A stretch of 64,000 nucleotides of DNA from NCBI RefSeq assembly GCF_032884065.1, contig NC_088883.1, positions 33,649,354-33,713,353 on the forward strand. Reading direction: 5' to 3'. The first letter of the stretch is position 1. Each line of letters starts with the position of its first letter. Shown here one piece after another: positions 12,090-24,259 of the stretch. A program made the position numbers and the translations under genes. Under the pieces are notes generated by a model. That model searched no databases and was not told where the DNA came from. It saw only the letters and a list, made by a program, of their open reading frames with translations. Origin of the DNA: Artemia franciscana. Taxonomy: Eukaryota > Arthropoda > Branchiopoda > Anostraca > Artemiidae.

Positions 12090-12440
12090 TCTATCTATCT
12101 ATCTATCTATATAAAAACGAGTTGTGTGTATGCATGTTTGTTTGTTTGTAAAAAGAGCGTTTGCATATGACGTCATTATTAGTACATACGGCTTTGTATA
12201 TGGACAGACAATGGGAAAGCCAAGAATGTTGTATATTCGCAATTTTTACGTAGTTTGAAACACATATATAAATCTATCTATATTCACAGGTGGGACACAG
12301 GGACACAACTACAATGGCGCGTAACTAATATGGCGCGTAACGACTTACGCGCGCGGGGGGGCTTGGGGGGGCGCGAAGCGCCCCACCAACTAGGTGTTGG
12401 GGTGGCGCTTCGCGCCACCCCAACACCATCCCAACACCTA
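12090..12440 (+). mobile_element. Short nested non-autonomous Helitron in Hel-4
   Basis: It starts TC (12090) with TCTA repeats then ATATAAAAACGAG. It contains a CRE (TGACGTCA, 12168-12175), a relic of the helicase end (about 12196-12258) and the common 3' region with hairpins. It lies about 12 bp after the helicase stop. The same element occupies the same place at 41464-41794 and 60163-60727 and, truncated, at 4356. The final CTAG is lost in a foldback junction at about 12425-12450. Confidence 0.65.
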
Positions 12441-12452
12441 GTTGGTAGGGGT

Positions 12453-14445
12453 GCCTCGAACATGCAACGTACAATTGATCATGGGAAAAACAATCAGTAT
12501 TAAGATCTATACCAGACTTTTCTAATGATTGACCTTGAGCTTTGTTGATGGTGACAGCAAATGCTAATCGAATTTGGAATTGCAATCTTTTAAATTGAAA
12601 AGGCAGGTCCGTTGGAAGCATGGGAATGCGAGGAATAAGAACAGCCTCACCCTCAAAAGGCCCTGTCAAGATTGTGGCCTCTATTACGTTTTCCATTGTT
12701 TTTTTTTTACGGCAAGTCGCGTGCCATTGCAAAGCTTTGGTGGGTTGATATTTCTGAACAGTATTATTGGTACGCCTATTTTTAGTTGTAGCACGTGTGG
12801 TGGAAACCCTGAAAGATCCATGGAATTTAAAAATTCAGATGGATAATTAACCGCCTCATTTGGTTCTAAAACTGAGTTGACTGACTTGTAAAGGACTGCC
12901 TGGTCTCGAATCTTGGTCAAAACAATATTGTTGATTTCGTGGACGTCTATATTTTTGGGTGTAAGAATCGCTCTTTCACTTAGCCATTTATTATTTTTAT
13001 AATTGTTTAGAATATTCGGAAATACTTTTTCAATCAATTCATTTTTGGACGTCACTAAATTACAGAATTCAGCTGGTAGTTGTATAAGTCCTGAAATTGA
13101 GTCTACTGGGAGCTTTCCATTTACAATTGCCAGCAATTGATCTGAAAATGTTTGACCAGAGTCATCTTTTTGCAATCGGACACGTATGTTTATAATTTAT
13201 TTTAATGTTTTTACGTGTGCCCATAAATTAGAATTTTTCAGGCAAGCATTCATTTCATCTGCAGGGGTTGATCTAGGTATTATAGGTAATGTTTGCCTGA
13301 TATCTCCCGCAAGCAATATTAATGTTCTTCCAAAGGGTTTCGAAATCCCTCGCAAATCTTTCAAACATTGATCCAGAGCCTCGAGCGATTTTTTGTGTGC
13401 CATTGTGCACTCGTCCTAAATAATAAGTTTGCAATGCTGCAACACTTTTCACATAATAACTAAATAATAACTAATAATAATAATAACTAATAATAACTAA
13501 AGTGTGGTTATCAATTTCTGATGTAAAATCAAAAGTCATATCTGAGGTCTCTAACCGTTTTCAATGGAGTATATCTTCGGAAATTTTTGATTTATATTTT
13601 TCCCATACCGTTTACAGTTCTCAAATACTCAAAGGACGTCGGACCAGGTACATTCACCAAAAGCAGGCGTAGAAAGAAGCATTCATGTTGATTGGGCTGA
13701 ACGGTGTAGTCTTCCTAACGTGGTATCTTTGAAGATGGTAGGTTTGCCGTCGACTGACTGGTTCAGGGCTCTTTGTTGCACGTTGGATTCCAAAAAATAA
13801 ACACGTTGACCATTCTGTAAATGTACCGCTAAGTGAACAACAGCTGGACTACGTTCATGTATCAGAAATGACTGACTTACCCTGTTTTCGACGTTCAAAT
13901 ACTTTATTTTTAGTATTCCACGTGTAATACGAAGGCACTTCAGTATACAGCAGTTTTTTTTGCAAAAGAATCATTTTTGCATAGCGAAAAGAAAGCAGTT
14001 AACTTTGTATACGGTGGATTCAGGGCTCTTTGTTGCACGTTGGATTCCAAAAAATAAACACGTTGACCATTCTGTAAATGTACCGCTAAGTGAACAACAG
14101 CTGGACTACGTTCATGTATCAGAAATGAAAGAATTCACCAAACAGCTTCATTACTGCTTATGTATCTTCCAGCCTGATATTTTACGATTTCGTCGATATC
14201 TTTGATTTCGGACTGCAAGCCAAAAACTGCCATGTCAATGCCTTTGTTGACGTATTTACATATGTATTTGATTGCCTTTATGGAGTTACAGTATTCAACG
14301 TTTATGTGTGGATTAAATGTTTTTGATAATAATGGGGAAAATGGAACAACCCACAGGTTATCTACTTCTATAGTGGTACCGTTACGCTTCTTTATTATTG
14401 CTGTTTTACCGCCATCTTCAGTAGATCTTCTTCTATATTGTGGGG
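12453..14445 (-). pseudogene. Hel-5: RepHel fragment with several deletions
   Basis: On the minus strand, from the helicase end (12453) back to the Rep tyrosine region (about 14250-14445). The helicase C-part is readable at 12684-13175 and 13197-13403. Between about 13420 and 13500 the Walker A region is gone and replaced by ATAATAACT repeats. Near 13608 about 300 bp of linker is missing. A 110-bp block (14018-14128) is duplicated at 13761-13870. The left end is joined tail to tail with Hel-4 and the right end breaks into a dispersed R1 repeat at 14446. It is non-functional. Confidence 0.8.
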
Positions 14446-15088
14446 TAATAAAATTACCAGATCAAAATTTTGGGAAAGCCATTTTGTTCAGCTTAGTCCA
14501 AAAACCTAATAATTATGTCTTTTGGGACGACATAATCCCCCATAGTCCCACAGGGAGGGGCTGGAAGCTATAGACTTTGGCCATTGTTTACATTATAAAC
14601 TTTGACCATTGTTTACATATAGTAATGATTATTTGGAAGTGTACAAACGTCTTCTAGGCCTCTTCCCCCCTTTTTTTCTTATCAAAATCGTCTGATAAAA
14701 ACTATGAGAAAGCCATTTAGCAAAAAAAAATAAATACTATTCAAATTTTGTTTAATTATTCATGTGCGGTGAGCCAAAATAAAAACATGCATTAATTCAA
14801 AAACGTTCAGAAGTTAAATTAGAATGTTTTTTTTTTTTTAACTGCAAGTAAGGAAGGACATTAAAACTTAAAACGAACAGAAATTTCTCTGTATATGAAA
14901 GGGGTCGTCCCTTCCTCAACACCTCGCTCTTTACACTAATTTTTTTTGTGTTGTTTTAAAAAGAAGAGTTGTGAGGAAGAATCAAACTTTAGAGTAAAGA
15001 GAGAGGCGTTGAGGAGGGGACAACTCCTTTAATCTACGGAATAATTTAAGTTTTGTTTTAAGTTTTAATGTTGCTCCTTACTTGCAAT
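14446..15088 (+). repeat. Dispersed repeat R1 with foldback core
   Basis: 14446-14640 is nearly identical to 30975-31165 (AAAATTACCAGATCAAAATT onward). 14841-15088 is an imperfect inverted repeat: the left side ACTGCAAGTAAGGA is mirrored by TCCTTACTTGCA on the right, with arms near 110 bp around a T-rich centre. This has the layout of a foldback MITE. Related cores lie at 35519-35766, 46691-46935 and 52543-52787. No coding potential is seen. Confidence 0.7.
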
Positions 15089-18000
15089 TAAAAAAAAACA
15101 ACTTGTTTTTGAATTTAATACTACGAAAAGAGATTCTGCTCTCTGACCCGACAAGTCAGCGAAATGAAGTTTTGAACAAAGGATCTTTAAACACGAATAT
15201 AAAATTGGACCAGTTTATTGTTTCCTTGGACCATAATTTAATTCCAATGAAGTACAAAAGAATATTTAAAGCAAAACCTGGTAGCTTTATTTTTAACTGG
15301 TCTGAAGTATAAGAAATGGTAGATATGAAGAAATTGAAAGTAATATAGATTAAAAAAAAAAATTGTTGGCCAGATAGAAAATTCTAGATTTCTTTAATTT
15401 ATTCCTTAGTAATTATTTTTGTTTTTATATTTTGAACTCTTAATGAGAATGAATAAAACCGATAAAGTCGAAATTAACTTCAAATTGTACCTCGTTTTTA
15501 TCTAATGTATTCCAAACTTTTCAGCTTTTTAATCTGAATCGTTAATTTTATTTCTATCTATGAACAACATTACATTTTGACTTTATTTTTACTGTTTTAC
15601 GTAATTCCACTTTACACCTCCAAGCTGGAAACATACCCAGAACAATGACAGGACTGACCAGGGCTTCCACTCTCGAATCTAAACATTCTGGGACAAGTTT
15701 TACAAATTCAGAGAGTTTTCGGGGAAAACTCTTAAAGATTTGAAGAATTTTTGGGAAAAGTTTGGGAGCCAAAACGGGTTTTAGCTTCGTTTTATGACAC
15801 AAGTAAGACTTGGTTCCGCTTAGTAAATCTAGACTTTTGCAGAGTAGGTTTTAAAGGGATTGCTTAAAACCTACTTAACCCTTAGCTATAAGCGATTATT
15901 GCTGATATTCCGGGAAACGCCTCAAAATTGTTTTTAAAAAAGGCTGAATTATGCTCTAGAACTCTGTTGCTTTGTTGCTTTGCTGCTTTATTCTCTTAAC
16001 CCAAAAACGAGACTTTTATGTCTCGTTTATGTTAATACATATAACGAGATAGACGACTAAAACAAAGTATAAAAGCATAGAAAAGCAATAATCGCATACA
16101 GAGCAAAAACATGTGCAATGATTTCTACAAATTAATAAATATTCTTCAGCAAGCAAACATAAACTTACATCAGGAACTTAAGAAAACAAAGTCACCTGAA
16201 AGGAAGAAGCAACATTAAAAACTAAAATGAATAGAAACGATAACATAATAAGGGGGAGTCCACCCTTTAAACACTCGACTATTCACGCTGAATTTTTTTT
16301 AGTACTTAAGCTTCTCATTGTTCTATTTAAACGACAATTGTGTTTCGGGAGTCGTTCTTACAGAATTGGGACTAGACTCAAAAACTTCAGCGCAGAGACA
16401 GAGGGACAATCCCAGTCATATATGTAATATTTTTTTATTCATTTTAATGTTGCTCCTTCGGCATAATTTCAGGCGAAAACAGTCTTTTCTAATTTTATTT
16501 CAAATGTTTTTTTCTTTAATGCCAGGAAATCCAGCTTCAAATTCTTCCACGGAAAAATTCTTCATCTCCCCAAAAAGATAGTCTAGACAATTCAATCCTG
16601 TTAAAAATTTATCCCGGACAATTATCCTTAATTTCTCCACGCCTAAGACTGGGTCTACAAAGAGAAAGTTAAAACCAATAAAAACAATTTTGTTTAGGAA
16701 TTCTGCCAAATTCCCCAATGTAAAATCTCCCCTTAAAGTTTTATCCCTTGGAAACCTCCTTCCCAATGGAAAGCTCTCCCTGCGTTAAATTCTCCAGCAG
16801 AAAATTCGATCCTTTACCCGGAAAAAGAATGCATACTTCCAAATGACAAATATTTTATGTAAACAATGGTTAAATTTTATATTTTCAAGACCTTTCCCCT
16901 ATGGGAGGTCAAATTGACTCTAAAGGCAAAGTTATTGGGTCTCTCAGCTATGCTGAACAGTATAGCTAAGGTATCTGTAAATTTTGATCTAACGATTTCT
17001 GGGTCAAGAGGGTGTGGAAGGGGGCATAGTTGCCATCCACTTGGAAAAAAAGGCCTCTAAGGCTTAAATTACCTCTCAGAACTTGGGGGCAAGGGTTGTA
17101 AGTTTAGCCACATAGGCATATAAGGTTTTTATGGAAAGAATGGTCGTATCAACTTGGGAAGTAGCTCACTAGGTTGGAAATTCAAATTTCTAGTTCCTTT
17201 TGAGGGCCAAAAGGGACGAAGGTAAACTAACCCCCCTGACACATCATTTCTCCAAACATATCCAATCCAAATTTTAAGACAGCCGTTTTGTTCAGTGTAG
17301 TTGAGTTTTATAGAATGGGTGTTCTCAAAGTTTTATGGAATTGGTGGTCGTAAGATCTCTCGATTGGGCTCATTTGACTGAAAATAAGCCCCCCCCCCAT
17401 TACCATCATTTTCCACTACAAAATTCAATCAAAACTTCGAGAACTATTAATTCTACTGCGACTACTACTACTGCTCCTATTAAAATTAAAGATACTAAGG
17501 CGAACAATTTTGGACATACTGAAACTGTAAGGATGTAAATCAAAACACACTATGCCCACACAGATTGTCAGGAAGAACGTATTAGAAATGCTTTCTGAAC
17601 GGTTGACGGTGCTAAGCTGAAACTTTCAGTGTGTGTTGATGGGGATATTGAAGAAACCAAGTGACATGCGCATGCTGCTGTACAACTACTACAACAACTA
17701 TTGCTAAAATGCAAGCTAAGAGCATTAAAGTGAAGCTTTTCAGGAATATTTAGGTGGATATTTAACTAAATCAAAACATATTATAAGTACGTGGATTTTG
17801 AAAAAGGGTGACTAAGCAATATCTAAAGAACACCTTATATTATTAAATTAGACCTTTAAAGGTACGTTTTGGCAGATTTTGAGCTAGCCAGAAGGCACTA
17901 TGTGTATACTATTAATGCTACCACTGCAATTATTGTGGCCAATGATGCTAAAGGTATTAAGCTGAAACTTTAGGAAATTTTAAGGAGGAGTGTCAATTAA

Positions 18001-20689
18001 ACAAAAATACAATATGCATGCGGGTTTTCAGAAGGGAATATAAGTAATATTATAGGCAGCGTCGCTTTATAATATTTAGAAATATCATTGAAACTTTTAA
18101 AGGAGCTAGCTGGACAAAACAAAAAGTAGTTCTAGTGCACTTTTAGGAATAAAGAGATCGGAGGACAAGCAACCCTCCTCCTGAGCCCTTTCAGTTTCCA
18201 AAAAGATCCAGTCTAAATTTTGAGACAGCCATTTCGTTCAGCATAGACGAACGATCCAGTAACTATGTCTCTAGGGATATTGGGTAGGGAAACCCTACAA
18301 ATAAGCAATTGGCCCGTTATATTTTAAAACTAAATCGAAAGGTATTGTGCGTAGGGTTGCTAATAAGAAATCTTAGCAATATATCGACACCAACTGGGGG
18401 GTATTAAGCTGAAAATTTTGGGGCTACTTCTATTACTACTCCATTCTTACAATTTCGATAAATCCAAAAAGGCTACTTACATTTTATTCCAAACACACTC
18501 TAGAAGTTTGATCCTTTTAAAACCGGTTTCCTGTGTGCACTCTCAGCTTATCAGCTTAGTCTTACTGAGATAAACTACTTTGTAGGTATATTGTAATTAA
18601 ATACTTAATATATACACAGAGTTGGTTTGGTTTGGTTTATGTTATGTTACCATAGGCTTTTAATATATTGCGTCCTGGTCAGCCTGCTTTCCATAAATCT
18701 CTGTTGCAACTTCCCTAATTTTGTTACTAGAGTATTATATTTTCATCATATTTAGGTATATTTCATTATAACCAACCCAACTTCAATTCTTGAGTGTGGT
18801 TGGGATAACACTTAAGTACATAAAAAAGTATAAATACATCTAGGTTTTCAAACAGCATAATCAACATTTGTTTTGGAATAGTTTTAAGTTTTACTTCTTA
18901 GGCCAACTTGCGGAGACATAAAAATAAATTAAACAATACTATTTGTGACAGGATTAATCAATTTTGAAAGAGTTTCTCCAACATACAAATAGCGATAAAT
19001 AAAAGTTCAAATAGGGATAAATCCTTTTAACAGAAGTGACATTTTCACAAAAGGTGCTGGATATTTCGGTCAAATATGCAGTGACCGTCATCAGTAGCAA
19101 TACTAAGAAATATCATATATTTTTTTGTGAAATTATAACTGATAATTAAAAGCATTTAACAATATTTGAACTTTAGTTTATCGTCATGAAAAGGCAGCGT
19201 GATTTTCGAAATCAGCTATAAAATACAAATAGCTAGCCAAATTTACAGATTCTTGTAGAAAAAAAAAACAGAAAAAAAATATATATATAAAATAATGTCA
19301 TGAACAAGACTGCCATTAAAAAACGAATAGAAAGTATTTTTTTAAAACTTTTTCCACAAAATTAGTTTTTCAAAGAAAAGTTGAGTTATAAACTCAAACC
19401 TCCAAGCGTAAAACTATAATAAACCTCCAAGCGTAAAACTATCAATAGATAAATAAAACTTAAAACAAGCAAAAACTAACATGAGCAGGATGACTAACAT
19501 GAGCAAAATGAAACAACGCTTTCTTATGAATGATCTTGACAGGTAAAACAAACAATTTAAACTGGGTTGAACATGTAAAAATTCTAACTTGTGTTTTACC
19601 CAAGAATATTGCCACATATTTTTAGCAGTACTTAGAAACTGAGCTCACTGGTTCAGTTGCACGACGATTCAGTTACATGAGGGTTCAGCTGCAAGGTGGT
19701 TCAGTTGCACACTGGTCCAGTTGCACACTGATTCAGTTGCACGCTGGTTCAGTTGTACGGCAGTTCAGTTACAGGGGGTCAGTTGCATATGCTTCAGTTA
19801 CACGCACACCATCACTTTCAATAAAAAAAAATATCAAATAAAAATTATTGAGACACGTATTTTTTTAGCATTGAAGAAAGATGAAGTAATTACGCCTTTG
19901 GAGACGTGAACGTTGTCTTTAGCCCCCAGAGCAGGGGCTGTAGTTTAGGAAATTCGTTCACTATTTACATTTAGTATATGTTATTCAGAAAGATAGGCTT
20001 TCAAAAAAAATAAGGCACATTCAGGTGAGCCTTTCAGGGGAGGTTGAGAGGAGTTTTGATCTAAATCAAGGCATGTTATGTGCATATGGGTTGTCAAAAG
20101 GGCAAAACTGATTGGAACTTTCAGGAAAGAATAAGCAATATAATCAATTGACCAAAAAGGCATTACATACATCCTTATATTATTCCTACAACTATCACCG
20201 CTACTGCTGTTACCACTACTACTATAACAGCCACAGAACTACATATAGAATATTGAGGAGAAATTTGAAAAAAAGACACTATTTGCATGCACATTGTCAA
20301 TAAAGGGTATCTCAGGGATGGATTTGAGCACTAAGTTGGAACTTTCAGAGAATGATCAAAGGAGAAGATCAATTTACCAAGAGGTAAAGGTAAACGAATA
20401 CCAAATTTCGTTTAAATTTAGTTTTTGTAAGATTCTTTGAAACTTTCAGTAATGAATCCTGGGCCAAAAAATATACACTCAGATTGTATTGCAAGCTATT
20501 ATTCCAACCCTATCCTGATTAATAAGGCTTAAAATTGTTTACTTGACAGGTTGGAATTTTTGTATTTCACCCTATAAAAATTCTCACAAAACAACATGAT
20601 ACATCAACTTTTATTTCAGTCTCTTTTTTGTCTTTCAGTTTTGAAAAATGCAGTTTCTGTTACTTCAGTGTTTTACGAAATATATATAT
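15089..20689. other. Non-coding stretch with decayed repeats
   Basis: Only short, unconvincing frames are present. Decayed R1-like pieces are visible near 16200-16460, 17240-17340 and 18120-18300 (the last two with AGACAGCC followed by TTGTTCAG or TCGTTCAG). Short ACT-type simple repeats occur near 17455 and 20190. I recognise no gene, RNA or regulatory element. Confidence 0.6.
19645..19806. repeat. GGTTCAGTTGCAC minisatellite
   Basis: About eight degenerate units of 17-21 bp contain TTCAGTTGCA or close variants in direct tandem. It is a simple tandem array with no evident function. Confidence 0.8.
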
Positions 20690-20872
20690 GGTGACTTCAG
20701 AAACAAAAACCTGAATCTCCTTGAGAATGACATTATCTAGATCAAAATAAAAAGTGAATCATTCGAATTAGTATGGTCAAAAACTTTGAATAGGGGAATT
20801 ATAGTCCCTCATCCTGAGCAACAAGGAAAACCACTTTTTTTTGCATCGGTAGCACTGATCGGTAGTCTCCGA
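20690..20872 (+). repeat. Dispersed repeat R3, copy 1
   Basis: Resembles 37165-37335 and 37800-37985, sharing the order AAACCTGAA, ATCAAAATAAA, AAAACTTTGAATAGG and an ACCACTTTTTTT-like end. Divergence is substantial; it is an old family. Confidence 0.55.
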
Positions 20873-21049
20873 TCTTTTATCTATATATATAAAAATAAGT
20901 TGTCTGTCTGTGAATCTGTGGATCAGGTGACGTCATGTTTCTGTGTCGGCTGACGTCATGAAATTAGTTGTCGTCATTTTTGCTTTGACGATGCTTAGTA
21001 TATTGTAAAACACATTAATTTAGTTAATAATATACCATTTAAAACACCA

Positions 21050-21136
21050 AAATGAACATGCTGGAGTAGTCACTCGATGATAGAGGGTGTCAGAACGGAG
21101 AATGAAGGTCCCAGGTTCAAATCCTGGTTAGGCTAA
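21050..21136 (+). other. tRNA-like sequence (Pol III box B) inside Hel-6
   Basis: CCAGGTTCAAATCCTGG near 21110-21126 forms a perfect 5-bp T-arm stem with a 7-base TTCAAAT loop and matches box B. The upstream TAGTCACTCGATGATAGAGG resembles a degraded D arm/box A. I could not pair convincing acceptor or anticodon stems. It is followed by an A-rich tail, so a tRNA-derived SINE head is likelier than a functional tRNA gene. Confidence 0.4.
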
Positions 21137-21765
21137 AAAAGGTAAAAAACTAAAAACTAAAAACTTAAAAAAAAACTGAAAAAACTAAAAAAAGGCAAAA
21201 ACTACAAAAAAAACTAAAAACTAATAAAAAAATAAAAAAGCTAAAAAACTAAAAAAACTAAAAAAAAACTAGAAAACTAAAAACTAAAAAAAAACTTAAA
21301 AAAAATAAAAAAACTGAAAAATAGAAGAGAAAAATAAAACTAATAAAATTAAGAATAAAAATAAAAAAAAATAAAAAAGATAAAAACTAAAAAAAAAGTA
21401 AAAAGAAAAAACGAAAAAAACTGAAAAAGCTAAAAAAAAGGTAAAAACCAATAAAAAACTAAAAAGAAAAAAAGGGAAAAAAAACTAAAAAAAAATTTCA
21501 TCCAAAAAACTAAAAGAGGTAAAAACTAAAAGAACTAAAAAAGAAAAGAAAACTAAAAAAAGGAAAAAAACTGAAAAATAAAGGAGAAAAAGAAAACTAA
21601 AAAAATATAAATAAAAATAAAAAAACTAAGAAGATAAAAACTTAAAAAAAAACTAAAAAGAAAAAAGAAAAAAACTAAAAAACCTAAAAAAAGGTCAAAA
21701 CCAATAAAAAAAACTAAAAGGAAAAAAAGGGAAAAAATTAAAAATTTATTTCATCATATACCAAT
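21137..21765. repeat. A-rich ACTAAAAA array
   Basis: Irregular tandem units such as AAAAACTAAAAAAGGTAAAAA and GAAAAACTAAAAAG, nearly devoid of T. The same array type is seen at 22015-22190, 49370-51070 and 59095-59285, always in Helitron sequence. Confidence 0.85.
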
Positions 21766-22472
21766 TCAAAAACGAATGTATACCGGGATGACGACCGGGA
21801 CACAGGGAATATAAATGACGACCGGGACGCAGGAACACAACTACAACGGTGACGCCGGGGGCACAGGGGGGACATAAATGACGACGGGGACACAGGCAAC
21901 GTTCGATTAGCAATCACCATCAACAAAGCTCAAGGGGCAACAAAGCTCACCATCAAACAAAGACGAACGGGACGCTCAAAGAGAAATTACAGACTGGAAG
22001 ACCAGGACATAAGTAAAAAAAAAACTAAAAAAACTAAAAAGAAGGTAAAAACTACAAAAAAACTAAAAAGAAAAAAACAACTAAAAACTAATAAAAAAAA
22101 CTAAAAAATCTAAAAATCTAAATAAACTAAAAAAGAAAAAAAATAAAAAAGGAAAAAAATAAAGGAGAAAAACAAAACTAAAAAACGAATGTATATACAG
22201 ACCGAGACACCGGGATACAGGGGACGCCGGGGTGCACAGGGGGATATATAAATGACGATGGCGACTCAGGGAATGGTCGATTAGCAATCACCATCAACAA
22301 AGCTCAAGGGCAATCATTAGAATCATGAGGTATAGATCTGAATACGGATTGTTTTCCCATGGACCATTATATGTTGCATGTTCAAGAGTCGGTAAACCTG
22401 ACAATCTATTTATATGCACAGACAATGGGACAGCAAAGAATGTTGTATATTCGCAAGTTTTACGTAGTTAAA

Positions 22473-22651
<179 letters not shown>

Positions 22652-22803
22652 ATATTCACAGGTGGGACATAGGGACACAACTACAATGGCGCGTAACTAA
22701 TATGGCGCGTAACGACTTACGCGCGCGGGGGGGGCTTGGGGGGGCGCAAAGCGCCCCCACCAACTAGGTGTTGGGGTGGCGCGAAGCGCCACCCCAACAG
22801 CTA

Positions 22804-22804
<1 letters not shown>

Positions 22805-22880
<76 letters not shown>
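22805..22880. repeat. (TA)n bridge between Hel-6 and Hel-7
   Basis: About 76 bp of TA connects the CTAG end of Hel-6 to the TC start of Hel-7 with nothing else between. Confidence 0.95.
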
Positions 22881-22883
<3 letters not shown>

Positions 22884-22924
22884 ATATATATAAAAATAAG
22901 TTGTCTGTCTGTCTGTGGATCAGG

Positions 22925-23010
22925 TGACGTCGTGTTTCTGTGTCGGCTGACGTCATGAAATTAGTTGTCGTCATTTTTGCTATGACGGTGACGTCATTAA
23001 TGGTATTTAA
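22925..23010 (+). promoter_or_regulatory. CRE triplet and TATA-like box of the Hel-7 small gene
   Basis: TGACGTCG (22925-22932), TGACGTCA (22948-22955), TGACGTCA (22989-22996) and TATTTAA (23004-23010). Spacings are 23 and 41 bp, identical to Hel-3, Hel-9 and Hel-15. The site type predicts bZIP (CREB/ATF) control; this is inference. Confidence 0.6.
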
Positions 23011-23029
23011 GACATTTGTTCACGGAAAA

Positions 23030-23326
23030 ATGTTTAATTGTAAAATGACTGAAGAACCTACAATGGCAACAGCCGAGGAAGCTGCTCAAAGAGTTTATGC
23101 TAAAAAACTTGCTGCTGATAGAGAAAGTGAGAAAAGAAAGCGTTCCGAGGAATCACAAGAACAGCAAGAAAACAGGCTTGCGGCTAAAGAACGCAAAACC
23201 GCGCAGTTAGATGAAAATCCACCTGGACAGCGAGAGTCAAAACATATCAAAACTGAAAATGATAGCGATGATGATTGGGTTTGGGATTTTGACTTGGATA
23301 AGGTCATCAATGCCTACCAGATTTAA
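23030..23326 (+). CDS. Small STPR-like protein with acidic tail (98 aa), Hel-7 copy
   Basis: The frame is intact. It matches the Hel-3 and Hel-9 copies but has one fewer 23-residue repeat: MTEEPTMATAEEAAQRVY, one RESEKRKRSEESQEQQENRL unit, then the AAKERKTAQLDENPPGQRE link and the acidic DSDDDWVWDFDLDKVINAY end. Loss of exactly one repeat unit leaves the frame intact. The start is the first ATG past the TATA-like box (23030); the ATG at 23045 is possible and perhaps more likely given the TATA distance. A polyadenylation signal follows. A DNA-binding regulator is plausible; activity is not shown. Confidence 0.65.
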   Translation: MFNCKMTEEPTMATAEEAAQRVYAKKLAADRESEKRKRSEESQEQQENRLAAKERKTAQLDENPPGQRESKHIKTENDSDDDWVWDFDLDKVINAYQI

Positions 23327-23449
23327 GTTAAAAAAACAAAGGTTCGTCGATATGTACTTCATAGTGACGCTGAATAATAAAGAAGAAAAAGAAAACTGAA
23401 AAAAGGTAAAAAACTAAAAAAAACTAAAAAGAAAAAACACTCAAAGAGA

Positions 23450-23850
23450 AATTACAGACCGGGACACAAATGACGACCGAGACAGAGGGAATATAAGTGA
23501 CGACCGGGAACCTCAAAGAGAAATTACAGACTGGGACACCCGGACACAAATCACGACCGGGACACAGGGAATATAAATGACGACCGGGACACAGGGACAC
23601 AACTACAACGGGGACGCCGGGTGCACAGGCGGGATATATAAATGACGACCGGGACACAGGGATTGTTCGAACAGAAATTACAGACCGGGACACCGGGACA
23701 CAAATGATGACCGGGACACCGGGACACGGGGAATATAAATGACGACCGGGACACTCAAAGAGAAATTATAAACTGGGACACCGGGACACAAATGACGACC
23801 GGGACACAGGGAATATAAATGACGACCGGGACACAGGGACACATCATTAG
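23450..23850. repeat. CCGGGACAC minisatellite (Hel-7)
   Basis: Same degenerate tandem array as in Hel-3, with ATAAATGACGACCGGGACAC units. It lies between the small gene and the helicase C-terminus relic. Confidence 0.85.
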
Positions 23851-24192
23851 AATAATGAGGTATAGATCTGAATAGGGATTGTTTTTCCCATGGACAATTA
23901 TATGTTGCATGTTCAAGAGTCAGTAAACCTGACAATCTATTTATATGCACAGACAATGGGACAGCGAAGAATGTTGTATATTCGCATGTTTTACGTAGTT
24001 AAAAACATATATTTATATCTATCTCTATTCACAGGTGGGACACAGGGACACAACTACAATGGCGCGTAACTAATATGGCGCGTAACTAATATGGCGCGTA
24101 ACGACTTACGCGCGCGGGGGGGCTTGGGGGGGGGCGCGAAGCGCCCCAACAACTAGGTGTTGGGGTGGCGCGAAGCGCCACCCCAACAGCTA

Positions 24193-24193
<1 letters not shown>

Positions 24194-24243
<50 letters not shown>
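24194..24243. repeat. (TA)n after Hel-7
   Basis: About 50 bp of TA links the CTAG end of Hel-7 to host-like sequence (ACATTTTATTTAG). Confidence 0.9.
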
Positions 24244-24246
<3 letters not shown>

Positions 24247-24259
24247 TTTATTTAGTTTT

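Larger units (their letters stand above)
22881..24193 (+). mobile_element. Hel-7: complete non-autonomous Helitron with small gene
   Basis: It starts TCTATATATATAAAAATAAG at 22881 and ends CTAG at 24190-24193, 1313 bp. The order is CRE triplet and TATA-like box, small open frame 23030-23326, AATAAA (23376-23381), minisatellite (about 23450-23850), helicase C-terminus relic (about 23845-24000) and doubled hairpin 3' end. It is the best full-length example of this class, head to tail behind Hel-6. Confidence 0.85.

Noticed and set aside
21050-21136. Functional tRNA gene
   Set aside because: Only the T-arm is convincing; acceptor and anticodon stems do not pair.
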